From Trebonia sp963767685 (GTDB taxonomy: Bacteria > Actinomycetota > Actinomycetes > Streptosporangiales > Streptosporangiaceae): DNA of 64,000 nt. The notes below the pieces were generated by a model, which was not told the DNA's origin, did no database searches, and was given only the letters and a program-made list of their open reading frames with translations. Of this stretch, positions 42,757-51,378 are shown in pieces. Location of the stretch: NCBI GenBank assembly GCA_963767685.1, contig CAVYEZ010000005.1, positions 248,001 to 312,000 on the forward strand, in the 5' to 3' direction. Numbering within the stretch: the stretch's first letter is position 1; each line of letters opens with the position of its first letter. A program made the translations under genes and the position numbers.

Positions 42757-43778
42757 TCAGCTCCCGGCGTCCAGCCCGAGCTGCCTGAGCAGCTCCGCCT
42801 GGTCGAAGTAGAGGTGGAAGCTGGTGATCTTGCCGTCGTCGAACTCGTAGACGCCGCACATGTTCAGCCGCGCCGACCTGCCGGTGGCGGGTATATCGCC
42901 GGCCCGCGCAGGGTGCCCGAGTGCGTGCCGATGGCACGGAACTCGTGCACGCCGCCCCGGTCGTCGGCGTGGATGGCGATCGTCTCGATCCGGTTGTCCG
43001 GGAATGCCTGCTGCCAGGTGTTCCACATCGCCTCCGCCGCGTCCCGGCCGGCCAGCCGGCCGCCGGGGGTCTCCGTCTCAAGCCGGTGCAGGTCCATCGC
43101 CGACATCCAGCCCTCGCGGTCCTTGGCATTCCACAGCTCGGCGTCGCGCTCGATGAGCGACCTGGTATCCCCGTCACGCACCGAGCTGAACATCAGCGCG
43201 TACTCCTCCACGCTGCGGACCTGAAGGTGCAGGGTCGCGCTCACGTCGGCGCGCAGCCGGGCGGTGGCCGCGCGGTGCACCGCGAGGGCGGTCGTGTCCT
43301 GCCAGGCGGTAACCACGACGCACCGCCCGGTGGCCCGGTCGGCGAGCAGGTGCGCGCTTGTCAGGCCGGCCATGTCCATCAGCGCCGGGATCGCGGTGCT
43401 GCGGAACTCCTCGATGAAGGCATTGATGTTCCCCGGGGGGCACTCGATTCGGGTAAGTCTGACGCCCGCGCCGCTCATCGGGCGGCTACGCCTGACGAAG
43501 ACGGGGACCTCGTAGTGCTCGACCGTCGCCGAGCCGCGCAGCCGCTCGGTCATCTCCTTCCTGGAGACCTGGACGGACTGCTCGCTCGCGGTCATCGCGT
43601 CCAGGCTGTCCCAGTAGGACGCGATGACGCAGGTGCCGAGCTCGGCGTTGACTAGGCAGGCGAGGCCACGGTTGCCGTGCTGGCCCTCCACGTGCGGCCG
43701 GACGGTCCCCGCAAGGTAGCGGGTGGCGTCGGCAAGTAGGGCCGGGTCTCCGGCCAGCATGTTCACTCGTGCGTGCAT
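42757..43778 (-). CDS. Two ABM domains fused to a SnoaL-like domain (one frameshift)
   Basis: About 340 residues in three domains. Residues 1-95 and 100-190 are antibiotic-biosynthesis-monooxygenase-like ferredoxin folds (HARVNMLAGDPALLADATRYLAGTVRP; VRLTRIECPPGNINAFIEEFRSTAIPALMDM), each with strands such as CVIASYWDSLDAM and CVVVTAWQDTTAL. The last part, DTRSLIERDAELWNAKDREGWMSAM to HVLYFDQ-type residues, is a SnoaL/NTF2-like domain. A one-base shift near 42900 separates the final 45 residues (NMCGVYEFDDGKITSFHLYFDQAELLRQLGL). ATG 43778 has AAGGAAGAG before it. ABM and SnoaL folds both occur in polyketide tailoring, but here there is no cluster; a ligand-binding or stress role is equally possible. 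Confidence 0.7.
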
Positions 43779-43948
43779 GATCTCTTCCTTTCGGCGGGCT
43801 CCGTTCTCGCTGCGGTCTCTCGCGCAGCGGTATGCGCCTGAGTCAAGCACCGCATCGGAGCGGTGAACAGGCTGGTAACCATCGAGTTTCGTCATGTGTT
43901 TCGGAGGATCGCGTATGACCGCGCATAAGAACCTCATTCAAGAACCAA

Positions 43949-43978
43949 GGGCCGCCGGCCGGATCAGCCGGACGGCCC
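43949..43978 (+). terminator. Stem-loop with short T run
   Basis: GGGCCG-CCGGC pairs with GCCGG-A-CGGCCC (one bulged A) around a seven-base loop, then GTTTC. It is oriented as a rightward terminator, yet no rightward gene ends just before it, so it may be a leftover of a lost gene. Confidence 0.4.
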
Positions 43979-44027
43979 GTTTCAGCCGGACGGCCATTTA
44001 GTCGGACGGCCATTTAGTCGGAAGGCG
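43965..44027. repeat. Short tandem repeat, about 3.5 units of 16-18 bases
   Basis: Units CAGCCGGACGGCCCGTTT, CAGCCGGACGGCCATTT and AGTCGGACGGCCATTT follow one another and end in AGTCGGAAGGC. The first shares its bases with the stem-loop at 43949. Confidence 0.6.
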
Positions 44028-44247
44028 CCGCCATCGGGTTAATGAGGGCCAGGTCCGCGCGCTTCACCCGGAGCATGACGAGCGCGACAACCAGGGTGAG
44101 CAGGGTGATCGCCGCCGACACGGTGCTCGCCTGATGTGACTTGGACCCAGACGTAGATGGATGCGATCTGGCGCTTGCGGTCCCGAGTTCGGGCCCCGGC
44201 GTCGTACGGCGCCTGCGGTGCGTGACGGCCAGCTGGCCGTCGTCCAC
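44014..44247 (-). pseudogene. C-terminal remnant of a membrane transporter
   Basis: A 77-residue frame whose second half, ASTVSAAITLLTLVVALVMLRVKRADLALINP, is one transmembrane helix followed by a basic tail, like the end of a DHA2-type MFS protein. The first half is Arg/Thr/Ser-rich and not transporter-like, and no upstream helices exist before the divergent gene at 44292. It is best read as a degraded 3' end. It could also be a small single-helix protein. Confidence 0.35.
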
Positions 44248-44291
44248 CAGTTGCCACCTTCCGAAGCCGAGCAGACGAAGCGGAGCAGATA

Positions 44292-45251
44292 ATGTCGTTC
44301 ATGCTCCAGGACCCGCCGTCGGCGACCAGGGCTGCGCGGACCGGCAAGATGCGGTCCTGGGCGAGCAGCACCCGGCAGTCGGCGCTGGCTACGGATGAAC
44401 TCGCGGCGATCCGCTCCGCGGGGTTCTCGACGGTCGGCCGGGTAACCGGCGCGGCCGGCTACGCCTGCCCCATCACGGAGGACCGGTGCCCCGGCACATG
44501 GTCCAGTCACGGGGTCAGCGCACGGGGCTTTAGCACCGCGCAGACTGATATATCCAGCGTCGGCGGCAGCCCGGACGGGACGCTCGCGACGGTGGTCCGC
44601 GCAATGGATCAGGCACGGCGCGAAGCCATCGACCGGATGGCCGCCGAGTGCGCCGCGCTCGGCGGGCACGGGGTCGTGGGCGTGCGGCTGACCAGCAGCG
44701 TGACCTCGTCATACACGTCGGAGTACCTGGAGTGCGCTGCAATCGGCACGGCGGTGCGCGCGCCAGGTGCCCCGTCGCTGGATCATCCCTTTACGGCGGA
44801 CCTGGGCGGGCAGGACTTCGCGCGGCTGATCATGAAGGGCTGGGTGCCCGTCGGGCTTGTCCTCGGCCTGGCGATCGGCGTCCGGCACGACGACGTGGCG
44901 ACCTCGCAGTACGCGCCGGACACCGAGATCGGCGGCATCAGCCTCCTCATCAGCGCCACCCGGCACGACGCCCGGCGGAAACTGAGCCAGGAGGTCCGCC
45001 GCGTTGGCGGCGACGGCGTCGCGGTGACGTCGGTGGACCTGGCGATCCGCGAGCGGGAGTGCCCGAAGTCCGGCGGCCGCGACCGAATCGCGCAGGCCAC
45101 CGTCGCCGGCACCGCGATCACCCGCTTCGCGCTGCCCGCGCAGCCGACTGGCCTGTCGGCGCTGACGATCATGCCGCTCGGCGACCGCCGTCCAGGCGCT
45201 CCAAGCGGTTCAAGCGGGGACGTCACCTTCGGCGCGGGGCCGCGGGTCTGA
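44292..45251 (+). CDS. YbjQ-like (heavy-metal-binding domain) protein
   Basis: A 319-residue protein with two YbjQ/DUF74-like modules. The first: ALATDELAAIRSAGFSTVGRVTGAAGY, then MDQARREAIDRMAAECAALGGHGVVGVRLTSSVTSS with the characteristic long helix and GxHGVVGVR turn. The second is more diverged: STRHDARRKLSQEVRRVGGDGVAVTSVDLAIRE follows HPFTADLGGQDFARLIMKGWVPVGLVLGLAIGVRHDD. The fold makes oligomeric rings; metal binding is a database label rather than shown function. ATG 44292 is preceded by GGAG seven bases away. It is divergent from the transporter remnant. The frame is intact and of typical length for actinobacterial two-module members. Confidence 0.72.
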   Translation: MSFMLQDPPSATRAARTGKMRSWASSTRQSALATDELAAIRSAGFSTVGRVTGAAGYACPITEDRCPGTWSSHGVSARGFSTAQTDISSVGGSPDGTLATVVRAMDQARREAIDRMAAECAALGGHGVVGVRLTSSVTSSYTSEYLECAAIGTAVRAPGAPSLDHPFTADLGGQDFARLIMKGWVPVGLVLGLAIGVRHDDVATSQYAPDTEIGGISLLISATRHDARRKLSQEVRRVGGDGVAVTSVDLAIRERECPKSGGRDRIAQATVAGTAITRFALPAQPTGLSALTIMPLGDRRPGAPSGSSGDVTFGAGPRV

Positions 45252-45362
45252 GAGGATGCCGGCTCTGTCGGGCTTTCGGCTGACCCGAAGGTAAACCGCA
45301 GCCTGGGCAGGCGACATCAGCCGACGGTGGTTGTGCCGTCGGCGCTGGCCTGGGTGCACGTG

Positions 45363-45845
45363 TCAGGCCGCCGATGCCGCGCCGCCCACCTCCGTGAGGA
45401 ACCGCCGGACCATCGCCGGGTCGCGCAGCACGTGGACCTGGACGCGCGGGAGGTGAGCGGCGATCGCCATGCGGAGCCTCGGCAGGCTGTGCCGCCGGTA
45501 GGACCAGACCCAGCGCCAGTACTCCGCCCGCTCACGCCCCCGGCGCAGGGTCCGCCACGCGCAGCGGGCGAAGCCGAAGTCAAGGACGATGATCGTGTCC
45601 GCGGCGGCCAGTCGCGACGCCAGGCCGACGTCGTACGGGCCGAGGTCGCCGTCGATGATCCACCGCTCGCCCGCGACCAGCTCCCGGTGCCTGGCGACCC
45701 ACACCTCGGCCGGGGTCGGCGCCGGCCCCGGCTGCCAGAACAGGCCGTCGAGCTCGATCGCGGGAAGGCCGGTCAGCTCGCTGAGCCGGCGGGCGAGCAC
45801 GGACTTGCCCGCTCCGCCCCGTCCAAGGATGACCACGCGCCGCAT
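45363..45845 (-). CDS. P-loop nucleotide kinase-like protein
   Basis: A 160-residue adenylate-kinase-like (topology modulation/FlaR type) P-loop protein. Walker A is RRVVILGRGGAGKSVLARRL at the N-terminus; then the lid-type sequence LTGLPAIELDGLFWQPGPAPTPAEVWVARHRELVAGERWIIDGDLG and the Walker-B-like strand DTIIVLDFGFARCAWRTLRRGRERAEYWRW. Such proteins phosphorylate small molecules or nucleotides; the substrate here is unknown. ATG 45845 is the conserved start; the frame is open to 45989 with a Gly/Ala/Pro-rich lead. The C-terminus, PRVQVHVLRDPAMVRRFL, is normal for the family. Confidence 0.75.
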   Translation of the reverse strand: MRRVVILGRGGAGKSVLARRLSELTGLPAIELDGLFWQPGPAPTPAEVWVARHRELVAGERWIIDGDLGPYDVGLASRLAAADTIIVLDFGFARCAWRTLRRGRERAEYWRWVWSYRRHSLPRLRMAIAAHLPRVQVHVLRDPAMVRRFLTEVGGAASAA

Positions 45846-46034
45846 CCTCCCATCCTGCCCCGGAGACGATCCCCGCAGAAGCTTTCCCGCTGGATACCCG
45901 GGCGAAGTCGCCCTGGCGGCACCTGGGCAGGCCGCCTGGGCGCCGGATCCGCAGCCAATGCCGGATACCTGACGTGGTCGACTCGTCACCTAGATGAACC
46001 CAATGTCGGCTACTTCCGTTAGCCGCAGCGCTAC

Positions 46035-46367
46035 GCTGACTGTGTCCTTGACGATGTCGATCGCCTCAAGGCCGAGGGATTCGAGCTCGTAAAGTTGAAG
46101 AACCTCTGGGCGGATGAGCAGTACAAGGGCGTGAATAGCCAGTGGCGCAGGCCTGAGACGGGGCTTCGCGTTGAGGTTCAGTTTCACACATCGGAGAGCC
46201 TGGAAGCAAAAGAGCTGGCCCACGCAGCATATGAGCGGATTCGGGCGCCAGCTCTGCCCGTCGAGCGTGTAGAACTGGAGTCTTTCCAACGAACCGTCAA
46301 CGCGCTACTAGTAATCCCGGAACGAACCGACGATATCAAGGATTTTCCGGAGAAGAAGAATGGCTGA
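46035..46367 (+). pseudogene. C-terminal tip of a polymorphic-type toxin, 5' end lost
   Basis: An open frame begins directly after an in-frame TAG (46020-46022) and reads YADCVLDDVDRLKAEGFELV, then NLWADEQYKGVNSQWRRPE, VEVQFHTSESLEAKELAHAAYERIRA and ends FPEKKNG. The pattern Y-K-G-x-N, V-E-V-Q-F-H-T, S-x-E-x-K and A-Y-E-R is what I know from RelA/SpoT-like or secreted toxin tips of large polymorphic toxins, where it lies at the extreme C-terminus. There is no start codon with a ribosome-binding site; TTG 46095 is the first possible. Codon use is less GC-biased than the neighbours. It overlaps the next small gene by eight bases, the arrangement of toxin and immunity genes. Confidence 0.5.
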
Positions 46368-46617
46368 GAAAATCACCTATTATGCGATAATCGATGAATT
46401 CAGCAGCCGCGACAACCCAGGCGGAGTGCTTCGACGCGTCAGGAATGACGAAGGCATCACTGACGAAGCCTTTTCAGCCGACCTGATGTGGGAGTTCTCG
46501 CCATTGCTAGCAGGTGCGGAGCGTGGCGATACCATGTTCGACTTCGTTCCGATTAGCGAGGCGGAGGCAGAGCGGATCGTCGCCAGGATCAGGGAAACGG
46601 GGAAGGCAGCCGAATAA
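46360..46617 (+). CDS. Small acidic protein, putative immunity partner
   Basis: An 85-residue acidic protein: MAEKITYYAIIDEFSSRDNPGGVLRRVRNDEGITDEAFSADLMWEF, then DTMFDFVPISEAEAERIVARIRE. It is of immunity-protein size and starts eight bases inside the end of the toxin-like fragment. Similar small proteins with a Y-Y-A-I-x-D-x-x-S-S-R-D-x-P start accompany toxin tips in actinomycetes, but I cannot name the family. Codon use is more AT-rich than the surroundings (for example ACCTATTATGCGATAATCGA), suggesting acquisition. The frame is intact. Confidence 0.55.
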   Translation: MAEKITYYAIIDEFSSRDNPGGVLRRVRNDEGITDEAFSADLMWEFSPLLAGAERGDTMFDFVPISEAEAERIVARIRETGKAAE

Positions 46618-46688
46618 GATCTGGGCGAAGAGGGTACGCGGAGGCGGGTTCTCAGTGACTGCTCAGCGATTATGGATAGTTTTAAAGG

Positions 46689-47720
46689 GTGTTCGCGCTC
46701 GAGCTGGCCGCCGTGGTGTTCGCCGTGTTCCTCGCGGGGGTGGGCCGCGAGCCGCGGTCCTTCGGGAACGCGGTGCTGCTCGGGCTGGCGCTCGCGCTTG
46801 GCGCGCTCGGGGTCGCCGAGCGCCTGGTAGCGGCACCGCCGCCGGCCGGGCGCCTGCTGCTCGTCCTGCTGCTACTCGCCGTGGCGCTCGGGCCGTTTCT
46901 CGTCGGGTGCTTCCTCGTGGCGAACGGGGTCACGATGATCCGGCGGGAGAGCCTGCGCCCGGCTAACCTGCTGTCGCTGCTCGCGGGCGCCGCGGTGTTC
47001 CTGGTGATCGGGCTCGACGTCGCCGCCGAGCGGACGGAGAGCGTGCAGCTGTCGCTGTTCGCCACGGTCGCCACGCTGGTCTTCGGCTACGTGTCGTTCC
47101 TGCTGGTGTCGTACGTCCTGTACGCGTTCCTGTACGGGCTGCTCGCCCGCACCGGCGGCGCGGACTTCGTGGTCGTGCTCGGCGCCGGGCTGCGGCCCGA
47201 CGGCGGGGTGCCGCCGCTGCTCGCCAACCGGCTTGAGCGGGGGCGCGAGGTGTGGGCCGGGCTCGACCGGCGAGCACGGCCCGGCGCGTTCAGGCCGATG
47301 CTGATCGTTTCCGGGGGCCAGGGCGCCGACGAACCGGTGCCCGAGGCGTCCGCGATGGCGTCCTACCTGACCGCGCGCGGGTTTCCCGCCGGCCGGCTGA
47401 TGGTCGAGGACCAGTCGCGGAGCACGGAAGAGAACCTGGAGTTCAGCAAGGCGATCATGGACGAGGCCCGGCCCGGGGCCCGGGCCGCGATCGTGACCAG
47501 CGACTTTCACGCCTTCCGGGCCGCGCTGCTCGCCCGGCGGTTCGGGATCCGCGGGCAGGTCACGGGGGCCCGGGTCGCCGGCTACTACCGGCCGAGCGCC
47601 GTGCTGCGCGAGTTCGCGGCCGTCTTTCTCCGCTACCGGGTGATCAACCTGGGCGTCTGCGCCGTGCTGGTCCTCGCCCCGCTCGGCGGCGTCGTCCTGC
47701 GTCACATCACGTCCATCTGA
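46689..47720 (+). CDS. YdcF/SanA family membrane protein (DUF218)
   Basis: A 343-residue protein with four or five N-terminal helices (ELAAVVFAVFLAGVG; GLALALGALGVAERLV; LLLVLLLLAVALGPFLVGCFL; LFATVATLVFGYVSFLLVSYVLYAFLYGLL) and a DUF218 domain: DFVVVLGAGLRPDGGVPPLLANRLERGREVW, LIVSGGQGADEPVPEASAMASYL, VEDQSRSTEENLEFSKAIM, AAIVTSDFHAFRAALLARRFG. The ordered Gly-Ala-Gly, Ser-Gly-Gly-Gln and Thr-Ser-Asp-Phe-His motifs are complete. A last helix ends the protein. The family is linked to cell-envelope integrity in Enterobacteria; the reaction is unknown. GTG 46689 starts the frame; a slightly different upstream start is possible. Confidence 0.82.
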   Translation: MFALELAAVVFAVFLAGVGREPRSFGNAVLLGLALALGALGVAERLVAAPPPAGRLLLVLLLLAVALGPFLVGCFLVANGVTMIRRESLRPANLLSLLAGAAVFLVIGLDVAAERTESVQLSLFATVATLVFGYVSFLLVSYVLYAFLYGLLARTGGADFVVVLGAGLRPDGGVPPLLANRLERGREVWAGLDRRARPGAFRPMLIVSGGQGADEPVPEASAMASYLTARGFPAGRLMVEDQSRSTEENLEFSKAIMDEARPGARAAIVTSDFHAFRAALLARRFGIRGQVTGARVAGYYRPSAVLREFAAVFLRYRVINLGVCAVLVLAPLGGVVLRHITSI

Positions 47721-47817
47721 AGAAGGCACCGTGAGCGTCCCGCCGTCCCGCTCGCCAGGAGGTCTGGGACGATAGGGCGGAGGCGGTGCGGCGTCAGACG
47801 GCGGGAGGCAGGCGAGC

Positions 47818-48675
47818 GTGGCGGTCGACGGGTTCGAGCTGGCATATGACCGGGCGGGCAGCGGGCCGGCGGTGGTGCTCTTGCACGGGTGGCCTGGTGA
47901 CCGCACCGACTACCGTGACCTCGTGCCGCTGCTGTCCGGCTACGAGGTCATCGTCCCCGACCTGCGCGGGTTCGGGAACTCGGACAAGCACGACGCCGAT
48001 CCGGCGCAGCAGTACGGCAGCCAGGGCCAGGCGCGCGGCGTCGCGGACCTGATCACCTCGCTCGGCATCTCGCGGGCGGTCGTCGTCGGCTACGACATCG
48101 GCAGCCGGATCGCGCAGGCTCTGGCCAGATCCCGCCCGGACCTGGTCAGGGCGCTGGTAATCAGCCCGCCGCTGCCCGGGGTGGGGACCCGGGTCTTCGG
48201 GCCCGGGCCGCTGCGGGAGTTCTGGTACCAGGCGTTCCACCGGCTGCCGCTGTCCGAGCGGCTCATCGACGGCAATCCCGATGCGGTCCGCGAGTACCTG
48301 CGGCACTTCTGGGAGCACTGGTCCGGGCCCGATTTCGTGCTCACTGACTCGCACCTCGACCACCTGGTCTCCGTCTACGGGCCGCCCGGCGCGTTCACCG
48401 CCTCGGTGCAGTGGTACCGGGCGGGCGCGGGAACGGCCGCGGTGGCGACCAGCGAGACCGCGCCCGCGCCCGGCGGCCGGCTGGCCACGCCGACCGCCGT
48501 GCTGTGGCCGGAGCATGACCCGCTGTTCCCGCGCGAGTGGTCGGACCGGGTGGACGAGTTCTTCGGCGACGCGCGGCTCCGCTTCGTCGACGGCGCCGGC
48601 CACTTCGCGCCGCTGGAGTACCCGGCCGAGATCGCCGAGGAGGTACAGGGCTTCCTGGCCGCCGGCCGGGCGTGA
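47818..48675 (+). CDS. Alpha/beta hydrolase (epoxide hydrolase/dehalogenase-like)
   Basis: A 285-residue alpha/beta hydrolase. The oxyanion-hole segment is VVLLHGWPGDRTDYRDLVPLL (HGWP). The nucleophile elbow GYDIGSRIA has Asp, not Ser, which points to the epoxide hydrolase / haloalkane dehalogenase branch. VIVPDLRGFGNSDKH follows the family, and the catalytic His is in VDGAGHFAPLEYPAEIAEEV. The cap domain lies between residues 125 and 215. GTG 47818 begins MAVDGFELAYDRAGSGPAV. It converges on the SMP-30 gene. The substrate is not predictable. Confidence 0.85.
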   Translation: MAVDGFELAYDRAGSGPAVVLLHGWPGDRTDYRDLVPLLSGYEVIVPDLRGFGNSDKHDADPAQQYGSQGQARGVADLITSLGISRAVVVGYDIGSRIAQALARSRPDLVRALVISPPLPGVGTRVFGPGPLREFWYQAFHRLPLSERLIDGNPDAVREYLRHFWEHWSGPDFVLTDSHLDHLVSVYGPPGAFTASVQWYRAGAGTAAVATSETAPAPGGRLATPTAVLWPEHDPLFPREWSDRVDEFFGDARLRFVDGAGHFAPLEYPAEIAEEVQGFLAAGRA

Positions 48676-48690
48676 CTCCTGGCCCCGACC

Positions 48691-49539
48691 TCAGGGCCAG
48701 CCCGCGGCGGGGACGTCCACCGGGACGGCGAGGACCTGGCCGCTGCCTGGGGCCACCATCTGGGCATCGGTCATGCCACGCCACTCGGCGGCGGTGATGA
48801 ACAGGGTGGTCCCTTCCGCGCCGCCGAGGACGCAGGCGAAGCCGCCCCGGTCGAGCGGCACGGTCTCCAGCTCTTCGCCGCCCTCGGCGACGCGGGCGCA
48901 GCGCTTGCCGGGGACCTCCGCGTACCAGACGGCGTTCTCCGCGTCGACGCAGATGCCGTCGGGGGCGGCCTCCCTCAGGTCGGCCCAGACCCGGCGGCCG
49001 GACAGGCCGCCGTCCGCGGCGATGTCGAAGCCGACCAGCTGGTGCCGGTAGGAGTCCGCGACGATCAGCGTCGCGTTGTCGGCGGTCACCGCCATGCCGT
49101 TCGGGAAGGCGATGTCGTCGGCCACCGGGCGGACCGAGCCGTCGGGTGACACGTGGGAGACGCCGCCCGGCCTGAACGCCTCCCCCGACATCGGGTTGAA
49201 GCCCGCGCCGTTGACGTAGATGTTGCCGCGGCCGTCGGCCACGATGTCGTTCCAGCCGGGCCGGCCCAGGTCCGCGTGGGTCACGAGGGAACCGTCCGGC
49301 TCCAGGCGCAGGAGCAGGCCCTCCTGCGATGACACGATGACCAGGCGCCCATCGGGGAGCCAGGCGGTGCACAACGGCAGCGACTTCACCCGGGCGATCA
49401 CCTCCCACTCGCCGTCGAGCCGGACGTCGACTACCTCGCCGGCCGACCAGTCGGAGAAGTACAGCCGGTCCGCGTGCCATCGCGGCGACTCCACCAGGCC
49501 CCGGCCGGTGAGCAGCGTCCGCGGATCGTTCGTCGTCAT
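48691..49539 (-). CDS. SMP-30/gluconolactonase-like protein
   Basis: A 282-residue six-bladed propeller of the SMP-30/LRE family, which hydrolyse sugar lactones or related esters. Motifs: GRGLVESPRWHADRLYFSDWSAGEVVDV with the metal-binding Glu in VESP, GRPGWNDIVADGRGNIYVNGAGFN with Asn and Asp, and ADDIAFPNGMAVTADNATLIVADSYRHQLVGFDIA with Asn and the catalytic Asp. DGICVDAENAVWYAEVPGKRCARVAEGG completes the set. ATG 49539 is the frame start. It is convergent to the alpha/beta hydrolase. All metal ligands seem present. Confidence 0.85.
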   Translation of the reverse strand: MTTNDPRTLLTGRGLVESPRWHADRLYFSDWSAGEVVDVRLDGEWEVIARVKSLPLCTAWLPDGRLVIVSSQEGLLLRLEPDGSLVTHADLGRPGWNDIVADGRGNIYVNGAGFNPMSGEAFRPGGVSHVSPDGSVRPVADDIAFPNGMAVTADNATLIVADSYRHQLVGFDIAADGGLSGRRVWADLREAAPDGICVDAENAVWYAEVPGKRCARVAEGGEELETVPLDRGGFACVLGGAEGTTLFITAAEWRGMTDAQMVAPGSGQVLAVPVDVPAAGWP

Positions 49540-49645
49540 GTCAGATCACTCCCCTTACGGGTCATTGGCTACGCGCTGGTCGCACCTGATAGACGATCGG
49601 GAAGCCGTGAGATCGTCGGTGACGCCGGGAGAGTACGCGACGGCC

Positions 49646-51235
49646 TTAGTCCCAGACGGGGACCGGGGACTCCTTCACCGTGCCGTCGGGGGCGAAGACC
49701 AGGAAGCGGTCGAACGACGCGGCGAACCAGCGGTCGTGGGTGACGGCGAGGACCGTGCCCTGGTAGGCCTCGAGGCCGGTCTGGAGCGCGTCGGCGGACG
49801 GGAGGTCCAGGTTGTCGGTCGGCTCGTCGAGCAGGAGCAAGGTCGCGCCGCCCAGTTCGAGCAGCAGGATCTGCAGCCTCGCCTGCTGGCCCCCGGACAG
49901 CGTGCCGAACGGCTGCCGCGCGCACTTGTGGAGCTCGTAGCGGGCCAGGGCCTTCATCGCCTCGGTCATGAGCCGCGCGTGCTCGGTCATGACGATCTCG
50001 ACCGGGGTGCGGCCCGCGAGGTCGGGTCTCGTGTGGGTCTGCGCGAACATGCCCGGCACGACGCGCGCGCCGAGCCGGGCGCTGCCGTCGTGCGGGAGGT
50101 CCTCGCCGGCGAGGAGCCGGATGAAGGTGGACTTGCCGCTGCCGTTCGCGCCGAGCACCGCTACCCGGTCGCCGTACCAGACCTCGGTGTCGAACGGGTT
50201 CGTGGTCCCGTTCACCGCGAGCCGCTCCACCATGACGGCGCGACGGCCGGTCCGGGCGCCCGTGAGCCTGACCCTGATGTGCTGCTCGCGGGGCGGCTCC
50301 TCGGGCGGGCCGATCTCCTCGAACTTCGCCAGCCGGGTCACCGCGGCCTGCAGCCGGGAGGCCATGTCGGAGTTGTGGCTGGCCTTGACCCGGTACATGC
50401 GGACGAGTTCCTTGATCTTCTCGTGCTCCTCGTCCCAGCGCCGGCGTAGCTCTTCCAGGCGCTCGATGCGGTCAAGCCGGGCCTGGGCGTAGGTCCTGAA
50501 GCCGCCGCCGTGCACCCAGGTCTTGCCGTCCTCGACGGTGACGATGCGCTGCGCGCAGGCATTCAGCAGCTCGCGGTCGTGGCTGACCAGCAGCACGGTC
50601 TTGGGCGTCGCCGCCAGCTGGCCCTCCAGCCAGCGCTTGCCCGGCACGTCCAGGTAGTTGTCGGGCTCGTCGAGCAGCAGCGTGGTGAACGTGCCGCCGC
50701 GCAGCAGCGACTCAAGGACCAGGCGCTTTTGCTGCCCGCCGGACAGGGTGTCGACCTCGCGCCACTTGACCTCTTCGTACGGGCGCTTGATGGCGGCGAC
50801 GCAGCACTCGTCCCAGTGCACCTCCTGGTCGTAGCCGCCCGCTTCGGCGTAGTCGTTGAGCGCCTTCGCGTACCTGAGCTGAGCCGGCTCGTCGTCGCGT
50901 TCCATCATCTCGAGCTCGGACTCGTCCAGGCGCCGCGCGACGCCCTGGACCCCGGCCGGCGAGACCGACAGCAGCAGGTCGCGGACGGTCGTGCCCTTCG
51001 CCTGGGGGCCGCCGATGAACTGCCGCATGACGCCGACGGCGCCGCTGATGCTGACCGCGCCCGCGCTCGGCCGCACGTCGCCCGCGAGCATGCGCAGCAG
51101 CGTGGTCTTGCCCGCGCCGTTCGGGCCGACGATCGCGGCGGTCGCCCCGTCGGGGATCTTGAAGGACGCGTCGTCGAGCAGTTGCCTGCCATCCGGCAGC
51201 ACGTGGCTGACGTGCGCCACCTCGACATGTCCCAC
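49646..51235 (-). CDS. ABC-F family ATPase
   Basis: A 529-residue soluble protein with two ATPase domains and no membrane part. First: Walker A VGPNGAGKTT, signature LSGGQQKRL, Walker B LLLDEPDNYLD. A helical linker of about 80 residues (TYAQARLDRIERLEELRRRWDEEHEKIKELVRMYRVKA) is the P-site tRNA-interaction motif of ABC-F. Second: Walker A LGANGSGKST, signature LSGGQQARL, Walker B LLLDEPTDNLDL. ABC-F proteins act on the ribosome as translation factors or protect it from antibiotics. No resistance cluster is adjacent, so a housekeeping role is as likely. The frame is intact. Confidence 0.9.
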   Translation of the reverse strand: MGHVEVAHVSHVLPDGRQLLDDASFKIPDGATAAIVGPNGAGKTTLLRMLAGDVRPSAGAVSISGAVGVMRQFIGGPQAKGTTVRDLLLSVSPAGVQGVARRLDESELEMMERDDEPAQLRYAKALNDYAEAGGYDQEVHWDECCVAAIKRPYEEVKWREVDTLSGGQQKRLVLESLLRGGTFTTLLLDEPDNYLDVPGKRWLEGQLAATPKTVLLVSHDRELLNACAQRIVTVEDGKTWVHGGGFRTYAQARLDRIERLEELRRRWDEEHEKIKELVRMYRVKASHNSDMASRLQAAVTRLAKFEEIGPPEEPPREQHIRVRLTGARTGRRAVMVERLAVNGTTNPFDTEVWYGDRVAVLGANGSGKSTFIRLLAGEDLPHDGSARLGARVVPGMFAQTHTRPDLAGRTPVEIVMTEHARLMTEAMKALARYELHKCARQPFGTLSGGQQARLQILLLELGGATLLLLDEPTDNLDLPSADALQTGLEAYQGTVLAVTHDRWFAASFDRFLVFAPDGTVKESPVPVWD

Positions 51236-51327
51236 CTGCCGGAAGGTACCCGGCGGCGCGTGGGCGTGGCAACGCGTTTATTCGGGAACCCGGGCCGTGC
51301 TTCTGGAACAGCAGCGCCGCGGGGGAA

Positions 51328-51355
51328 CGGTGGCCGGCTTCCCGGCCGGCCACCG
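51328..51355 (-). terminator. Hairpin terminator after GON-domain gene
   Basis: CGGTGGCCGG (51328-51337) and its perfect complement (51346-51355) flank an eight-base loop, 24 bases beyond the stop of the leftward GON-domain gene. No T tract follows, as is usual in very GC-rich actinomycetes. Confidence 0.6.
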
Positions 51356-51378
51356 TGACCCCCGCGGCCCGTTCGCGC

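Noticed and set aside
43965..44027. Tandem repeat considered as a CRISPR array
   Set aside because: Units are contiguous without spacers, only about 3.5 of them, and no cas genes are present.
46035..46617. Toxin fragment taken as evidence for a prophage or ICE
   Set aside because: No integrase, capsid, tail, relaxase or attachment-site repeats are seen on either side.
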